NCBI RefSeq assembly: GCF_013377785.1
Contig: NZ_JABXWT010000020.1
Location: 1 to 64,000 of the forward strand
DNA length: 64,000 bases
Origin: Ruegeria haliotis
GTDB taxonomy: Bacteria > Pseudomonadota > Alphaproteobacteria > Rhodobacterales > Rhodobacteraceae
Direction of reading: 5' to 3'
The translations under genes and the position numbers were made by a program. The notes beneath the pieces were generated by a model. It did not search any database, was not told where the DNA came from, and saw only the letters and a program-made list of their open reading frames with translations. Below are positions 50,767 through 59,764 of the stretch, piece after piece; positions within the stretch are counted from its first letter, which is position 1; every line of letters begins with the position of its first letter.

Positions 50767-52011
50767 TCATGCTGCGACAACTTCGGGTTTACCCGAGCCA
50801 TCACCGACGCGATTGACATCCGTGTTTGGAAAGAATTCGGACCAGACGTGCCAGAACACCCCCGCGCGCAGGGTTTCAACCCGTTGTAACTGGCCCTGAT
50901 CAGACATCCCCCAAAAGTCGCACCGCACGACGGGTTGTTTGCTATCATTGTACCAGACGCCAAGGCTTTCATATTTGGGGTCGAGGCTGACAACCACATC
51001 ACGTCCTCCGGCACAGGCATTGACGACCCAATCGTTCTCTACGACGAAATCGTCGGTCCAGCAGGCGGCATCTTGTCCGATTGTGATGCCCCAGACATAG
51101 GGCTTGTTCGGCAACCGGTTGTCAGAATGCTCCATGTTGTCCATCACTGGCGCGTCTTCCTGATGTTGACGGCCAATGCCCCAGCCAAAAGTGATTTCAG
51201 TCGCCATATCCAGCAATCGCAGCAACGGGTTCGGGGACGGTTTGTTCAAGAATACTTCGCCCTCTGGGAAAGCCTTTTGAAAACTGCGGAATGTCATCCG
51301 ATAGGTGGGCCAGGGCCTCATCTGAGCCTCAGGCCGAAGTGGGCAGGCCGGGCCGTCCGCATTTGGATCACTGTCTGCCTCGCGGAAGCCATAGATGTGC
51401 TGGATTGGCTCGCCTGTATCGTTATCGCGCAGGATCAGGTTATTGCCGTGCTGGGCCAGAACTTCAAGGTTCAGCCGCTTGCCTTCGATATATGGGGAAT
51501 ACCCCTGACCGAGGTTCGCCATGGCGCAATAGGTCATGACGACATCCTCGCCATCCAGCCCTTTGTCATTCCCCGCGAGATGCGGGCGCATGATCTGTGC
51601 ATCCGGGTGCGCTCGGGCATGGCCGTTGTTCTCAATCACGATCACCGGAGCCGCTGGTCCGACATATTTGCGCGCCTCGTTGATGGGAAAGTACTGAGCG
51701 TTGTTAAGCTGATTTCTCAACCCCAGATGCACCCAGATATAAGGAAACCCATAGAGAAGGAGAACCAGAAAGGCCGTCAGAAGCCAAAGCCAAAAGGGTC
51801 CGGCACCCAGCGCAAAATGTGCAAGCGTTGCAACAACAAATGATCCAAGCCCAACGGCAATCAGGCGGTATTCATTGCGGATGAAGCGCACCATATTCTC
51901 GCGCTTTACCTTCAACAGCATCTGAGACACGTCCCCAAGATCGCGGAAATAGACGAAACCAATCCCAAGTGAGCCGATCAAACCCAGTATAAGCAGTGTG
52001 GTTTCGAGCAT
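50767..52011 (-). CDS. DUF3179-like membrane protein
   Basis: Three hydrophobic segments in the first 95 residues (near 1-20, 48-68, 72-95) are followed by a large soluble domain with VVMTYCAMANLGQGYSPYIE, ILRDNDTGEPIQHIYGF and WGITIGQDAACWTDDFV. These match the DUF3179 pattern as I remember it, including the single Cys in TYC. Function is unknown. It lies 60 bases downstream of a sulfatase gene on the same strand. Confidence 0.65.
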   Translation of the reverse strand: MLETTLLILGLIGSLGIGFVYFRDLGDVSQMLLKVKRENMVRFIRNEYRLIAVGLGSFVVATLAHFALGAGPFWLWLLTAFLVLLLYGFPYIWVHLGLRNQLNNAQYFPINEARKYVGPAAPVIVIENNGHARAHPDAQIMRPHLAGNDKGLDGEDVVMTYCAMANLGQGYSPYIEGKRLNLEVLAQHGNNLILRDNDTGEPIQHIYGFREADSDPNADGPACPLRPEAQMRPWPTYRMTFRSFQKAFPEGEVFLNKPSPNPLLRLLDMATEITFGWGIGRQHQEDAPVMDNMEHSDNRLPNKPYVWGITIGQDAACWTDDFVVENDWVVNACAGGRDVVVSLDPKYESLGVWYNDSKQPVVRCDFWGMSDQGQLQRVETLRAGVFWHVWSEFFPNTDVNRVGDGSGKPEVVAA

Positions 52012-52072
52012 GTTGCAATCCTGTCGTTCACTGACTTTGACCGTTCGCAGTGAAACTGCAAACGGAACGCTC

Positions 52073-53740
52073 TTATTGCTGCGGTGACTGGCGTTTGACT
52101 ATAAACGCTTCGACCGCTTGCTGAGTTTCCGGGCGAATGTTCTCAATTCCTTCGTAGGGCACGCCATAAGCTGGTGCAGTATCGGGAAACACTTCTTTGC
52201 GTGCTTTGTGACGACCCAGAATGCGCACGAATTCCTGACCACCCCACGCACCAACTTCGGTCGAGACCGAGTACTCCTCACGGGTGTCCCGGTAGAGGTC
52301 GAAAAATTTGGCGACGATCGGACTCTCACCCGGCCCTGGCAGTTTCAGTTTGAGCTGATCCTTCACGATCGCTTCTGCTTTGGCGACAGAGTAGATTATT
52401 ACATGATCGCGCCGAGCTTTGGATTCATCTGCAAACAACAAAGCTGCGGACTGGTCCACACCGTCCACCAATCTGTCGCGTGGGATGAATTGTTCCGCGC
52501 CAGCAAAACGCGAAAGCGTCGTATAAAGGTCAGACACGTGAACAATGCTGTTCAGCAATCCGTCGGCCTCGATCATGCCTGGCCACCGGATAAAGGCATC
52601 AACGCGAATACCACCTTCCGTAGTATCGGCCTTTCCGCCTCGGAAAATCATCGGGGTGAACCCGGATTGTGGAGAGTATTTGGTAAAGTGTCCGTTATCT
52701 CCCATAACGACGACGATGGTGTTCTCAGCTACGCCAAGCTCATCCATACGAGCGAACAGGTCTCCCAGCCATTTGTCCAGCAGTTGCATTTTATCAACGT
52801 AGAGACCACCGTTCGCGCTTTCAGGTCCGTCGCGGCCCGCTCTGGTGTTGTCCAAAGGAATCATGGGCCAGTACTGAAGGAAGAATGGTTCCTTTCCACC
52901 AGCGAGACGTTCGAGCTCTTCCATAGTCTTGTCCTGAAAAACTTGGTTCATCTCGTCATACTTGGCAGCGTTCCAGCGCTCGCCTGTTTCCATGCGCACC
53001 TCGCGAATGGGTCCACCAGTTTCTCCTTCGATGACGGTCATCATCGCCGAGGCATCGGGTCTGAACCAATCATCTAACGTGTATTTGTCGTCGTAATCTC
53101 GGATCGCGACCGAAACCTGTTCCTTGATCGCATCATCGTTGAAGATCGTGAGTTGCCCCTGTTGGTGAACCGCCATCTGAGCATAGTCAAAACCCTGATT
53201 CATCGCCCAGCTTTCCGAAATGTCGCCCATGTGCCACTTGCCGACATGGCTGGTCGAATAGCCTGCCTGTTTCAGTACCTCGGGCAATGTCACCTCATCA
53301 CCCGGCAACCCGAAACCGGCAATGTCGACGGCCGTGTCACCCATCCCAATGCGTACCGGTAGGCGCCCTGTCATCTGGGCGACACGGGTCGGGGTGCAGG
53401 AGGGTTCGGTATACATCCGAACCATGCGCATCGCTTGATCGGAAAAGTCGTTGATATTTGGCGTCTCATAGCCGCGCACTGCATTCAGCTCAGGTATCCC
53501 CATGTCACCGAAACCCAGATCGTCGATCAGTACGCTGATGATATTGGGCGGTTTACCATCGTTGCTTTCGCGGAAACTGGCTAGGGCTTCGTCCACCGCC
53601 GCGTCGTCTTGGGCCCATTGTTCGGCGTGCTGCGCCTGCAGGATGTAGAACTCTGCGTCGTGTTTGATGGAGTCTTCCTGCGCAAGTGCAGGAAGGGCGA
53701 TGGCACTCACCATTAAAACCAGAAGTCGTGAGAGTTTCAT
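52073..53740 (-). CDS. Periplasmic arylsulfatase-type sulfatase
   Basis: A signal peptide (to about residue 20) precedes a 535-residue type-I sulfatase. Metal ligands Asp73-Asp74 (VLIDDLGFGDMG) and the formylglycine cysteine Cys115 in SCTPTR are present, followed by TGRLPVRIG and HVGKWHMG. Cys must be converted to formylglycine by a maturase encoded elsewhere. It would cleave sulfate esters, perhaps from algal polysaccharide or small phenolic sulfates. It is the second of two related sulfatases (with 53844-55481) that share order and length. Confidence 0.9.
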   Translation of the reverse strand: MKLSRLLVLMVSAIALPALAQEDSIKHDAEFYILQAQHAEQWAQDDAAVDEALASFRESNDGKPPNIISVLIDDLGFGDMGIPELNAVRGYETPNINDFSDQAMRMVRMYTEPSCTPTRVAQMTGRLPVRIGMGDTAVDIAGFGLPGDEVTLPEVLKQAGYSTSHVGKWHMGDISESWAMNQGFDYAQMAVHQQGQLTIFNDDAIKEQVSVAIRDYDDKYTLDDWFRPDASAMMTVIEGETGGPIREVRMETGERWNAAKYDEMNQVFQDKTMEELERLAGGKEPFFLQYWPMIPLDNTRAGRDGPESANGGLYVDKMQLLDKWLGDLFARMDELGVAENTIVVVMGDNGHFTKYSPQSGFTPMIFRGGKADTTEGGIRVDAFIRWPGMIEADGLLNSIVHVSDLYTTLSRFAGAEQFIPRDRLVDGVDQSAALLFADESKARRDHVIIYSVAKAEAIVKDQLKLKLPGPGESPIVAKFFDLYRDTREEYSVSTEVGAWGGQEFVRILGRHKARKEVFPDTAPAYGVPYEGIENIRPETQQAVEAFIVKRQSPQQ

Positions 53741-53843
53741 TCTCTTTCCCCCTAAAGATAGTGCTGAACCTGCGGGCGATGCTCGGTGCCACCATCACAT
53801 TGACATATTTTAATATTTAGGCAAAATTTTTGTGCGTTCGACT

Positions 53844-55481
53844 TCACTGCCAGCTCATGAACACCTCGCGGGTCAGTTTGGTTTCCGGTCGCAGATTGTC
53901 GATGCCCTCATAGGGCAAGCCTTTACCAATCTCCGAATGTGGGTATTTTGCGATCATCTTCTGATGGCGTTTGACCATGTCCTGAAACGACGCTCCGGCC
54001 CATAACGAGTAGCCCACCAAGGGGTGCTGCTCGCGCGGGTCGCGATAGATGTTGTAGGTGGGTGCGGCCGCGCCGGGTTGACCAGGTGCGGGCAGGTGCA
54101 TCTTGAATTCCTGCTTAACCACTGATCGCAGAACCGGGCCTTCATAGACATATACATAGTCGCGACGACCATTGCCTTCGCCATTCAGGAGCAAAGCCGT
54201 CTGGTCGATGCCATCAATGACGCGATCGCGGGGGATATGATCGGTTGCGCCAGCTATCCGCGCCATGGTGGTGAAGATATCCGATACATGGAAGATATCA
54301 CCCGCTGCGCTGTCAGCATCGATCACGCCGGGCCAGCGAATGAATGCGTCCGTGCGCACGCCGCCTTCCAAGTGCTGGGTCTTTCCCCCGCGATAGATCA
54401 GTTGACTAAGGCCCGACGTACCTTCGTAGTGGTACATCAGGCCATTGTCCGCCATCAGCACGACAATCGTATTCTCGGCCTTGCCTGTCTCCTCGAGTTT
54501 GGCCAGCAAATCGCCTATCCATCCATCCAACACCTGCAATTTGTCGGCGTGAAAACCGCCGTTGCGGGAAATCGCCTGATCCGGGTAAACGAAGTTCAGT
54601 GGGTAGAGTGGCCAGTATTGCAGAAAAAACGGTGCGTCCGCTGCAGCGACACGTTCAAGTTGCTCAAGAGCCTGAAGTTGATAGCGCTCGTTCATCTCTT
54701 CATATTTGGCTTGGGTCCAGATCTCACCCGCTGACATGCCCACTTCGCGGGCGGTACCGCCTGCCTCAGCCTCGACCCCTGTCACCAGTCCGTACGGCTT
54801 GAACCGCTCATCCAGCAGAAACTGATTGTTCTGCCCCTCGGGCACATATCCCAGCATATTGTTCGACCGCATCGCCTCGGGAGTCATTAGGCTCAACTGC
54901 ACTTGTTGGTGTAGTGGGAATGCGGCCCAGTCGAAGCCCTGATTATGGGGGTAGGATTGTTCAATATCGCCCTGATGCCACTTGCCGATATGAGCGGTCG
55001 AATACCCCACCTCTTTCAGAATTTCAGGCAGCGTCACTTCACTGCCCGGAAGGCCTTCACCAACAAGCGCGACTTTGACTTCCTCCACACCTGCGCGAAC
55101 TGGATGGCGTCCCGTCAGCATCGCGGTCCGGGTCGGGGTGCAGGACGGTTCGGTATACATGCGCATCAGCGACAGGCCTTCAGTCGCCAGTTGGTTAATA
55201 TTGACCGTTTCGATCCCCATGACGTAGTTCAGCTTTCGATCGCCCATCTGACCAAAGCTCACATCATCAATTAGGATATAGAGAATGTTAGGAGGCTTGC
55301 CGCCATTCGCTTCCCGGATTTCACTAAGCCTTGCGTCAATTTCTACGTCTTGCGCGTCCCAAGCTTCCCCAAACTGAGCCCGCAGAAACTGGAACTCCCC
55401 ATCATGGATAATTGGGCTCTCCTCGGCAAAAGCGGAGTTCGTGCAAAGGATCAGCGTAGGCAGTATGTCTTTCAGCTTCAT
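53844..55481 (-). CDS. Periplasmic arylsulfatase-type sulfatase
   Basis: ATG 55481 follows ggagaag and begins a signal peptide (MKLKDILPTLILCTNSAFAE). Metal ligands lie in ILIDDVSFGQMG, the formylglycine site is Cys114 (SCTPTRTAML), and HIGKWHQGD is conserved. At 545 residues it is close to its neighbour in length and layout, so the pair looks like an old duplication that has diverged. The gene starts one base after the stop of a small gene and is probably translated with it. Confidence 0.9.
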   Translation of the reverse strand: MKLKDILPTLILCTNSAFAEESPIIHDGEFQFLRAQFGEAWDAQDVEIDARLSEIREANGGKPPNILYILIDDVSFGQMGDRKLNYVMGIETVNINQLATEGLSLMRMYTEPSCTPTRTAMLTGRHPVRAGVEEVKVALVGEGLPGSEVTLPEILKEVGYSTAHIGKWHQGDIEQSYPHNQGFDWAAFPLHQQVQLSLMTPEAMRSNNMLGYVPEGQNNQFLLDERFKPYGLVTGVEAEAGGTAREVGMSAGEIWTQAKYEEMNERYQLQALEQLERVAAADAPFFLQYWPLYPLNFVYPDQAISRNGGFHADKLQVLDGWIGDLLAKLEETGKAENTIVVLMADNGLMYHYEGTSGLSQLIYRGGKTQHLEGGVRTDAFIRWPGVIDADSAAGDIFHVSDIFTTMARIAGATDHIPRDRVIDGIDQTALLLNGEGNGRRDYVYVYEGPVLRSVVKQEFKMHLPAPGQPGAAAPTYNIYRDPREQHPLVGYSLWAGASFQDMVKRHQKMIAKYPHSEIGKGLPYEGIDNLRPETKLTREVFMSWQ

Positions 55482-55482
55482 T

Positions 55483-55761
55483 TCAGACTTCTCCAGTGTC
55501 GTTTCGTTGATCGACCGCATCCCTGCCATAAGATCGCAAACTCATCTCGATCGAGGTGCGCAAATCCGAGAGGCTTTCTACGAGGTCCGCTAGATATCGT
55601 GAGTGCAGAGTCACCGCCGGTTGTGGTAGTTGAGCCACCTCCATAAACAGCTCTCGATAATCCATGCAGATCTGATCAAATTCATTGTCCTTGGCCCGCA
55701 AATCCTGCAATAACGAAGCCGCTTCGGGGAAATGTGCATCAAAGAATTCATCATCGGTCAT
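55483..55761 (-). CDS. Small conserved-looking helical protein
   Basis: The 92-residue acidic protein is almost all helix (DDEFFDAHFPEAASLLQDL, then RAKDNEFDQICMDYREL). No family is assigned; it recalls short coiled-coil DUF465-like proteins. Tight linkage to the sulfatase start argues that it is real and first in the operon. Its start is divergent from the regulator at 55884. Confidence 0.6.
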   Translation of the reverse strand: MTDDEFFDAHFPEAASLLQDLRAKDNEFDQICMDYRELFMEVAQLPQPAVTLHSRYLADLVESLSDLRTSIEMSLRSYGRDAVDQRNDTGEV

Positions 55762-55883
55762 CGGCGGAGCTCTAAATGCATTCGTCCGTCAAGTATGCGG
55801 GCATAAGAATATGTCTTGAACGTATCAGGGCGCATGCTACCGTAACAAAAATGAACCAAATCCTTGTGGTGAAAGGATAGTTC

Positions 55884-57224
55884 TTGACCACTGCAGAAAG
55901 CGCCGAACAGCGGGGAGACGCGCGACCATTCTCATCAGAAGAGATTGATGCGGCGCTTCAGCGTGTCTTAGCGTCCAACGAATTCAGTGGATCGGCACGT
56001 ATGCAGTCGTTCCTGACCTATGTCGTCGCAGAAACGCTTGCAGGTCGTAAGGACAGCATCCGGGCAAAGACGATTGCGATGGATGTGTACGGCTATGATG
56101 TTGACGATCTCTCGAAACGCGAAGGGGTAGTTCGTGTCGACGCAGGTCGTGTACGCCGGAAACTTGATGCGTACTATGAAGGGAAAGGCACGTCGGACCC
56201 AGTAGTGATTTTGTTGCCAGTTGGCAGTTATGTGCCCGAATTCAAGCACGGCGCCAGCGATCTGTCTCAACAACAGCGAAGGCAGCGCAATATCCTGAAA
56301 ACCGCAATCATAGCAGCCACTGCCTTGGTTATAGGCGGATCCCTGATCGCGATGCATTTCTGGCGCAGTGCACAATCAGTAATTGCAAGCGAAGGCTACA
56401 CTACGCTCTATGACGTTGCACCTGTACGCATAGAAGCGATGAACCTTTGCAATGCCGGCCGTGAGTTGATTTTTCCGGTCGTAAATCTGTCTCGTCTTAG
56501 TCCTGCGTTGTTGGTTTTTGAGGCCGCAATCGAGCGAGATCCGCATTACTTTTGCGGCTATGCTGGCGCTGCGCAAGTTGAGACAATGCTTGCCCTTCTC
56601 CAGCCTGAACAACCTGATACAGACAGGCTATTGCAAGCTGCGGCCAAAAACAGCGCTCGCGCATTGAATCTAGCGCCAGACGCTTCTTGGGCTCTGTCCG
56701 CACGCGCCTGGTTGGAATTCGGGTTAGGCAATCACGAACGAGCAATCGTGCTTTCCACCCGCGCAGTAGATCTGTCTCCTCACAACCCGCACATTGCTGA
56801 GTTTGATGCTCTTATTTTGCTATATACATCCCGTTTTAACCGCATACTTGAGCAATCAGATCATTACAAAGAGCTTTCAAAACATAGCGGTGGCCTGGTC
56901 TTCGACAACGCCCTCGGCTCCGCACAGTTCCACACCGGTGACTACGCTGCTGCAATTCAAACTTACGAAGAGACAATCGCACACGGGGGCCCTTTTGGCC
57001 CAATTTCAGCGGCTTACCTTATGGCCGCTCATTGGGAGAACGGGGAACAATCAGAAGCGCGTAGACTCGCTGCCTTGTACAATCAAACGTGGCCCGACTT
57101 TCCTTTAGAATCCATAAAAAGGCGCGCCTTCTCAACCTCAGAACCGGTGCATGCCCTGATAACGGCGATGAAAGCTGCAGGATGGTCGGGAAACCGGTTA
57201 GAAATAAATAGGCACTCTGAGTGA
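55884..57224 (+). CDS. wHTH-TM-TPR protein, probable transmembrane regulator
   Basis: Start TTG 55884 lies after gaaagga. Residues 15-110 show the DNA-binding-like domain known from adenylate-cyclase-linked proteins (FLTYVVAETLAGRKDSIRAK, VDAGRVRRKLDAYY). A single membrane helix follows at about 135-158. A TPR-type region covers 200-430 (SARALNLAPDASWALSARAW and IVLSTRAVDLSPHNPHIAEF). The layout is like ToxR-style sensors with DNA-binding cytoplasmic and repeat periplasmic parts. It is divergent from the sulfatase operon and is the likely regulator of it, by position only. Confidence 0.7.
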   Translation: MTTAESAEQRGDARPFSSEEIDAALQRVLASNEFSGSARMQSFLTYVVAETLAGRKDSIRAKTIAMDVYGYDVDDLSKREGVVRVDAGRVRRKLDAYYEGKGTSDPVVILLPVGSYVPEFKHGASDLSQQQRRQRNILKTAIIAATALVIGGSLIAMHFWRSAQSVIASEGYTTLYDVAPVRIEAMNLCNAGRELIFPVVNLSRLSPALLVFEAAIERDPHYFCGYAGAAQVETMLALLQPEQPDTDRLLQAAAKNSARALNLAPDASWALSARAWLEFGLGNHERAIVLSTRAVDLSPHNPHIAEFDALILLYTSRFNRILEQSDHYKELSKHSGGLVFDNALGSAQFHTGDYAAAIQTYEETIAHGGPFGPISAAYLMAAHWENGEQSEARRLAALYNQTWPDFPLESIKRRAFSTSEPVHALITAMKAAGWSGNRLEINRHSE

Positions 57225-57272
57225 TATGTACAGTGATCTGCAGTTCCGCGCGCCGTAGACCTTAACCCGACG

Positions 57273-57602
57273 TTGATGATTCATCATACCATGGGGTGTG
57301 TTGAAGTCCGTGAATGCCACGTTGGCGAAAAGGTTGATATTTCTCAGTCAGCATTGGATGGCATACTTCCACTTAATGGTCTGAGACATCCGAAAGAAAA
57401 CGACACAACTGGTTGGTATATTTGGGGAGGCGAGCAGTTGTCAGAGGACGAAGACTATTTCAAACCCCTTCACACGGCGCATTTAGAACTAAAGTGCACC
57501 CTTGCATTGAAGTTCCTGTCGTTGCCTCCGGGTTGGCGTTTTTTGACTGACGGCACTTACGAGGATGTTTGGTTCGACGCTAACTTGTTTGTTACAATCT
57601 AG
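57273..57602 (+). CDS. Imm33-like immunity-domain protein, orphan
   Basis: The 109-residue protein shows the Imm33/DUF2185 pattern: CVEVRECHVGEKVDIS, LPLNGLRHPKENDTTGWYIW, LSLPPGWRFLTDG and YEDVWFD. Such proteins protect against polymorphic toxins in known toxin systems. No toxin gene is visible next to it. Start ATG 57273 or 57291; neither has a clear ribosome-binding site. Confidence 0.6.
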   Translation: MMIHHTMGCVEVRECHVGEKVDISQSALDGILPLNGLRHPKENDTTGWYIWGGEQLSEDEDYFKPLHTAHLELKCTLALKFLSLPPGWRFLTDGTYEDVWFDANLFVTI

Positions 57603-57750
57603 GAACAGTAACATTGTCCCGCTCCTTCCCCATTCATGCCGTGCGCAGCGAAAGGCTGCTGTTCTTCACAACACCCAAATATGCGCATTCGGTCCAGTTG
57701 GGCCAATTTGGATGCCATTCGGCAAAACAAACACAGTTGCCGGGCAGGTG

Positions 57751-58353
57751 TCATTCCAACGAGACCCACAGTACCTGAGCGTCTTCCTTACTGGTCGAGA
57801 TGCAGCCGTGCCCCATGCCGCTGTCATAATAGAGTGAGTCGCCCGCCTTCATCGGCAATGGACGATAGTGTTCCGAGACAAAGATCAGTTCGCCACTTAG
57901 GACATACATGAACTCTTCGCCCGAATGCCGGACCCAGGTATCGAATTCGGATATGTCACGGGCAGTGATGGTCGCGATGTACGGCAGCATCCGCTTACTG
58001 GTCAGTTCCGGGCACAGCAGTTCATGCAAATAGGTGGCGGTCTTTCTGATCTCGCCTGCACCCTTCGGAGTGAAATCCCGGCGTCCCGAAATTCCGGACT
58101 GGCCTGACTGCAAAAACAGTTGCGGGGTGCTGATGTCCAGGGCCTGAGTCAGCCTCCTTACGATGTCAAAACTCGGGCGCGTCTGATTGTTCTCAATCTT
58201 GGAAAGTGTCGACCGTCCGATTCCGGCGGCGCGACCTGCCTCCTCCAAAGTCCAGCCTTTCGCGCGTCTGGCGTCCCGGATCGATAAACCCAAAGCCGCG
58301 CCATCGTCGGCACTTTCGGGTCCGGACACATCTTTTTGAACTTCCTCGGCCAT
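57751..58353 (-). CDS. XRE-cupin transcriptional regulator
   Basis: An N-terminal XRE helix-turn-helix (WTLEEAGRAAGIGRSTLSKI then ENNQTRPSFDIV) is joined to a C-terminal cupin (SGEEFMYVLSGELIFVSEHY, DSLYYDSGMGHGCIS) that would bind a small ligand. It is divergent from glyA with a 147-base gap that holds an inverted repeat, so it likely controls the glycine genes, perhaps sensing glycine or a derivative. Confidence 0.85.
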   Translation of the reverse strand: MAEEVQKDVSGPESADDGAALGLSIRDARRAKGWTLEEAGRAAGIGRSTLSKIENNQTRPSFDIVRRLTQALDISTPQLFLQSGQSGISGRRDFTPKGAGEIRKTATYLHELLCPELTSKRMLPYIATITARDISEFDTWVRHSGEEFMYVLSGELIFVSEHYRPLPMKAGDSLYYDSGMGHGCISTSKEDAQVLWVSLE

Positions 58354-58433
58354 TCAGAAACCCTCCGCTTTTCCGTAGGTTACCCAATTCCCGCTCAGCA
58401 CACAACTTTGCCTTTATGAGAATAATGTTGATT

Positions 58434-58453
58434 TAGGGGGATAAAATCCCCTA
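58434..58453. promoter_or_regulatory. Inverted repeat upstream of glyA, candidate operator
   Basis: ggggat and atccccc-type arms (58437-58442 and 58446-58451) flank aaa, within a wider tagggg/ccccta frame. It lies 47 bases before the glyA start and on the promoter side of the divergent XRE-cupin gene. Confidence 0.4.
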
Positions 58454-58500
58454 TAGGAAACAAAATCCCGTACTGAGGATTCGGTGTAGAGGAGGAGACT

Positions 58501-59754
58501 ATGTTCAAAACATCGCTAACCGAGGCAGATCCGGTTATTGCAGCTTCGATTGTGCGCGAAGGCATGCGTCAGGCCGAGCAGATCGAACTTATCGCGTCCG
58601 AGAACATCGTCTCTCAGGCCGTTATTGATGCGCAGGGATCTGTGCTGACCAATAAATACGCCGAAGGATATCCCGGTCGCCGCTACTATGGCGGTTGCGA
58701 GTTTGTGGATGAGGTCGAGCTCGAAGCCATCGACCGTTTGAAAAAGATCTTTGGTTGCAATTTCGCAAATGTGCAGGCGCATTCCGGCGCGCAGGCCAAT
58801 GGTGCTGTTAAGCTGGCGTTGCTTAGCCCGGGCGATACGATCCTGGGTATGTCGCTGGACGCCGGGGGGCATCTGACCCATGGCGCGCGTCCTGCCCAGT
58901 CGGGTAAATGGTTTCATCCTGTTCAATATGGCCTGACCGACGCAGGTCTGATCGATTACGATCAGGTTGCCGAGCTGGCCCGCGCAGAAAAACCCAAGCT
59001 GATTATCGCGGGCGCCTCGGCCTACTCGCGCAAAATCGATTTTGCTCGGTTCCGTGAAATCGCTGATGAGGTAGGTGCGTGGCTGTTGGCCGACATGGCC
59101 CATATTGCAGGCCTTGTCGCAACGGGTTTGCACCCCTCACCTGTGGGTCACGCGCATGTGGTGACTTCGACCACTCACAAAACACTGCGGGGGCCGCGTG
59201 GTGGGGTCATTCTGACGAATGATGAAGCCCTGGCCAAAAAGATCAACTCGGCTGTGTTCCCCGGCCTTCAGGGCGGACCGCTGATGCATGTGATCGCAGG
59301 CAAAGCGGTGGCGTTTGGCGAAGTTCTGCAGCCCGAGTTCAAAGAGTACATGCAACGTGTCGTCGACAGCGCTGACGCACTGGCCAATGTGATGATGGCG
59401 CGTGGGTGCGACATCGTCTCAGGTGGCACCGACAACCATCTGATGCTGGTTGATCTACGCCCGATCGCAGTCAAAGGTAATGCGGCCGAGGCGGCGCTGG
59501 AGCGCGCCGGTTTCACTTGCAACAAGAACAGCGTTCCGGGCGATCCGGAAAAACCGACCGTGACCAGCGGTATTCGCCTGGGCACCGCTGCCGGTTGCAG
59601 CCGGGGTTTCGGCCCCGAAGAATTCAAGCAGATTGGCCACCTGATCGGCAACGTGTTGGATGCGCTGGCCCAGTCCCCCGACGGTAACGCGACGGTCGAA
59701 AAAGAAACCCGCGAAAAGGTTCGCGCCCTTTGTGCAAACCACCCGATCTATTGA
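58501..59754 (+). CDS. glyA: Serine hydroxymethyltransferase
   Basis: The 417-residue enzyme has the SHMT signatures IELIASENIVSQAVIDAQGS, NKYAEGYPGRRYYGGCEF, VVTSTTHKTLRGPRGG with PLP Lys227, and NSVPGDPEKPTVTSGIRLG. It interconverts serine and glycine with tetrahydrofolate in the cytoplasm. The first gene of a likely operon, it is followed 10 bases later by lpd. Coupling with a lipoamide dehydrogenase and lipoyl synthase is unlike the housekeeping glyA context and suggests a glycine-oxidation copy. Confidence 0.95.
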   Translation: MFKTSLTEADPVIAASIVREGMRQAEQIELIASENIVSQAVIDAQGSVLTNKYAEGYPGRRYYGGCEFVDEVELEAIDRLKKIFGCNFANVQAHSGAQANGAVKLALLSPGDTILGMSLDAGGHLTHGARPAQSGKWFHPVQYGLTDAGLIDYDQVAELARAEKPKLIIAGASAYSRKIDFARFREIADEVGAWLLADMAHIAGLVATGLHPSPVGHAHVVTSTTHKTLRGPRGGVILTNDEALAKKINSAVFPGLQGGPLMHVIAGKAVAFGEVLQPEFKEYMQRVVDSADALANVMMARGCDIVSGGTDNHLMLVDLRPIAVKGNAAEAALERAGFTCNKNSVPGDPEKPTVTSGIRLGTAAGCSRGFGPEEFKQIGHLIGNVLDALAQSPDGNATVEKETREKVRALCANHPIY

Positions 59755-59764
59755 GAGACTACAA

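Noticed and set aside
52118..53077. Long open frame (319 codons) opposite the first sulfatase
   Set aside because: It mirrors the sulfatase in the complementary frame, has no domain, and no ribosome-binding site; the sulfatase has an intact active site.
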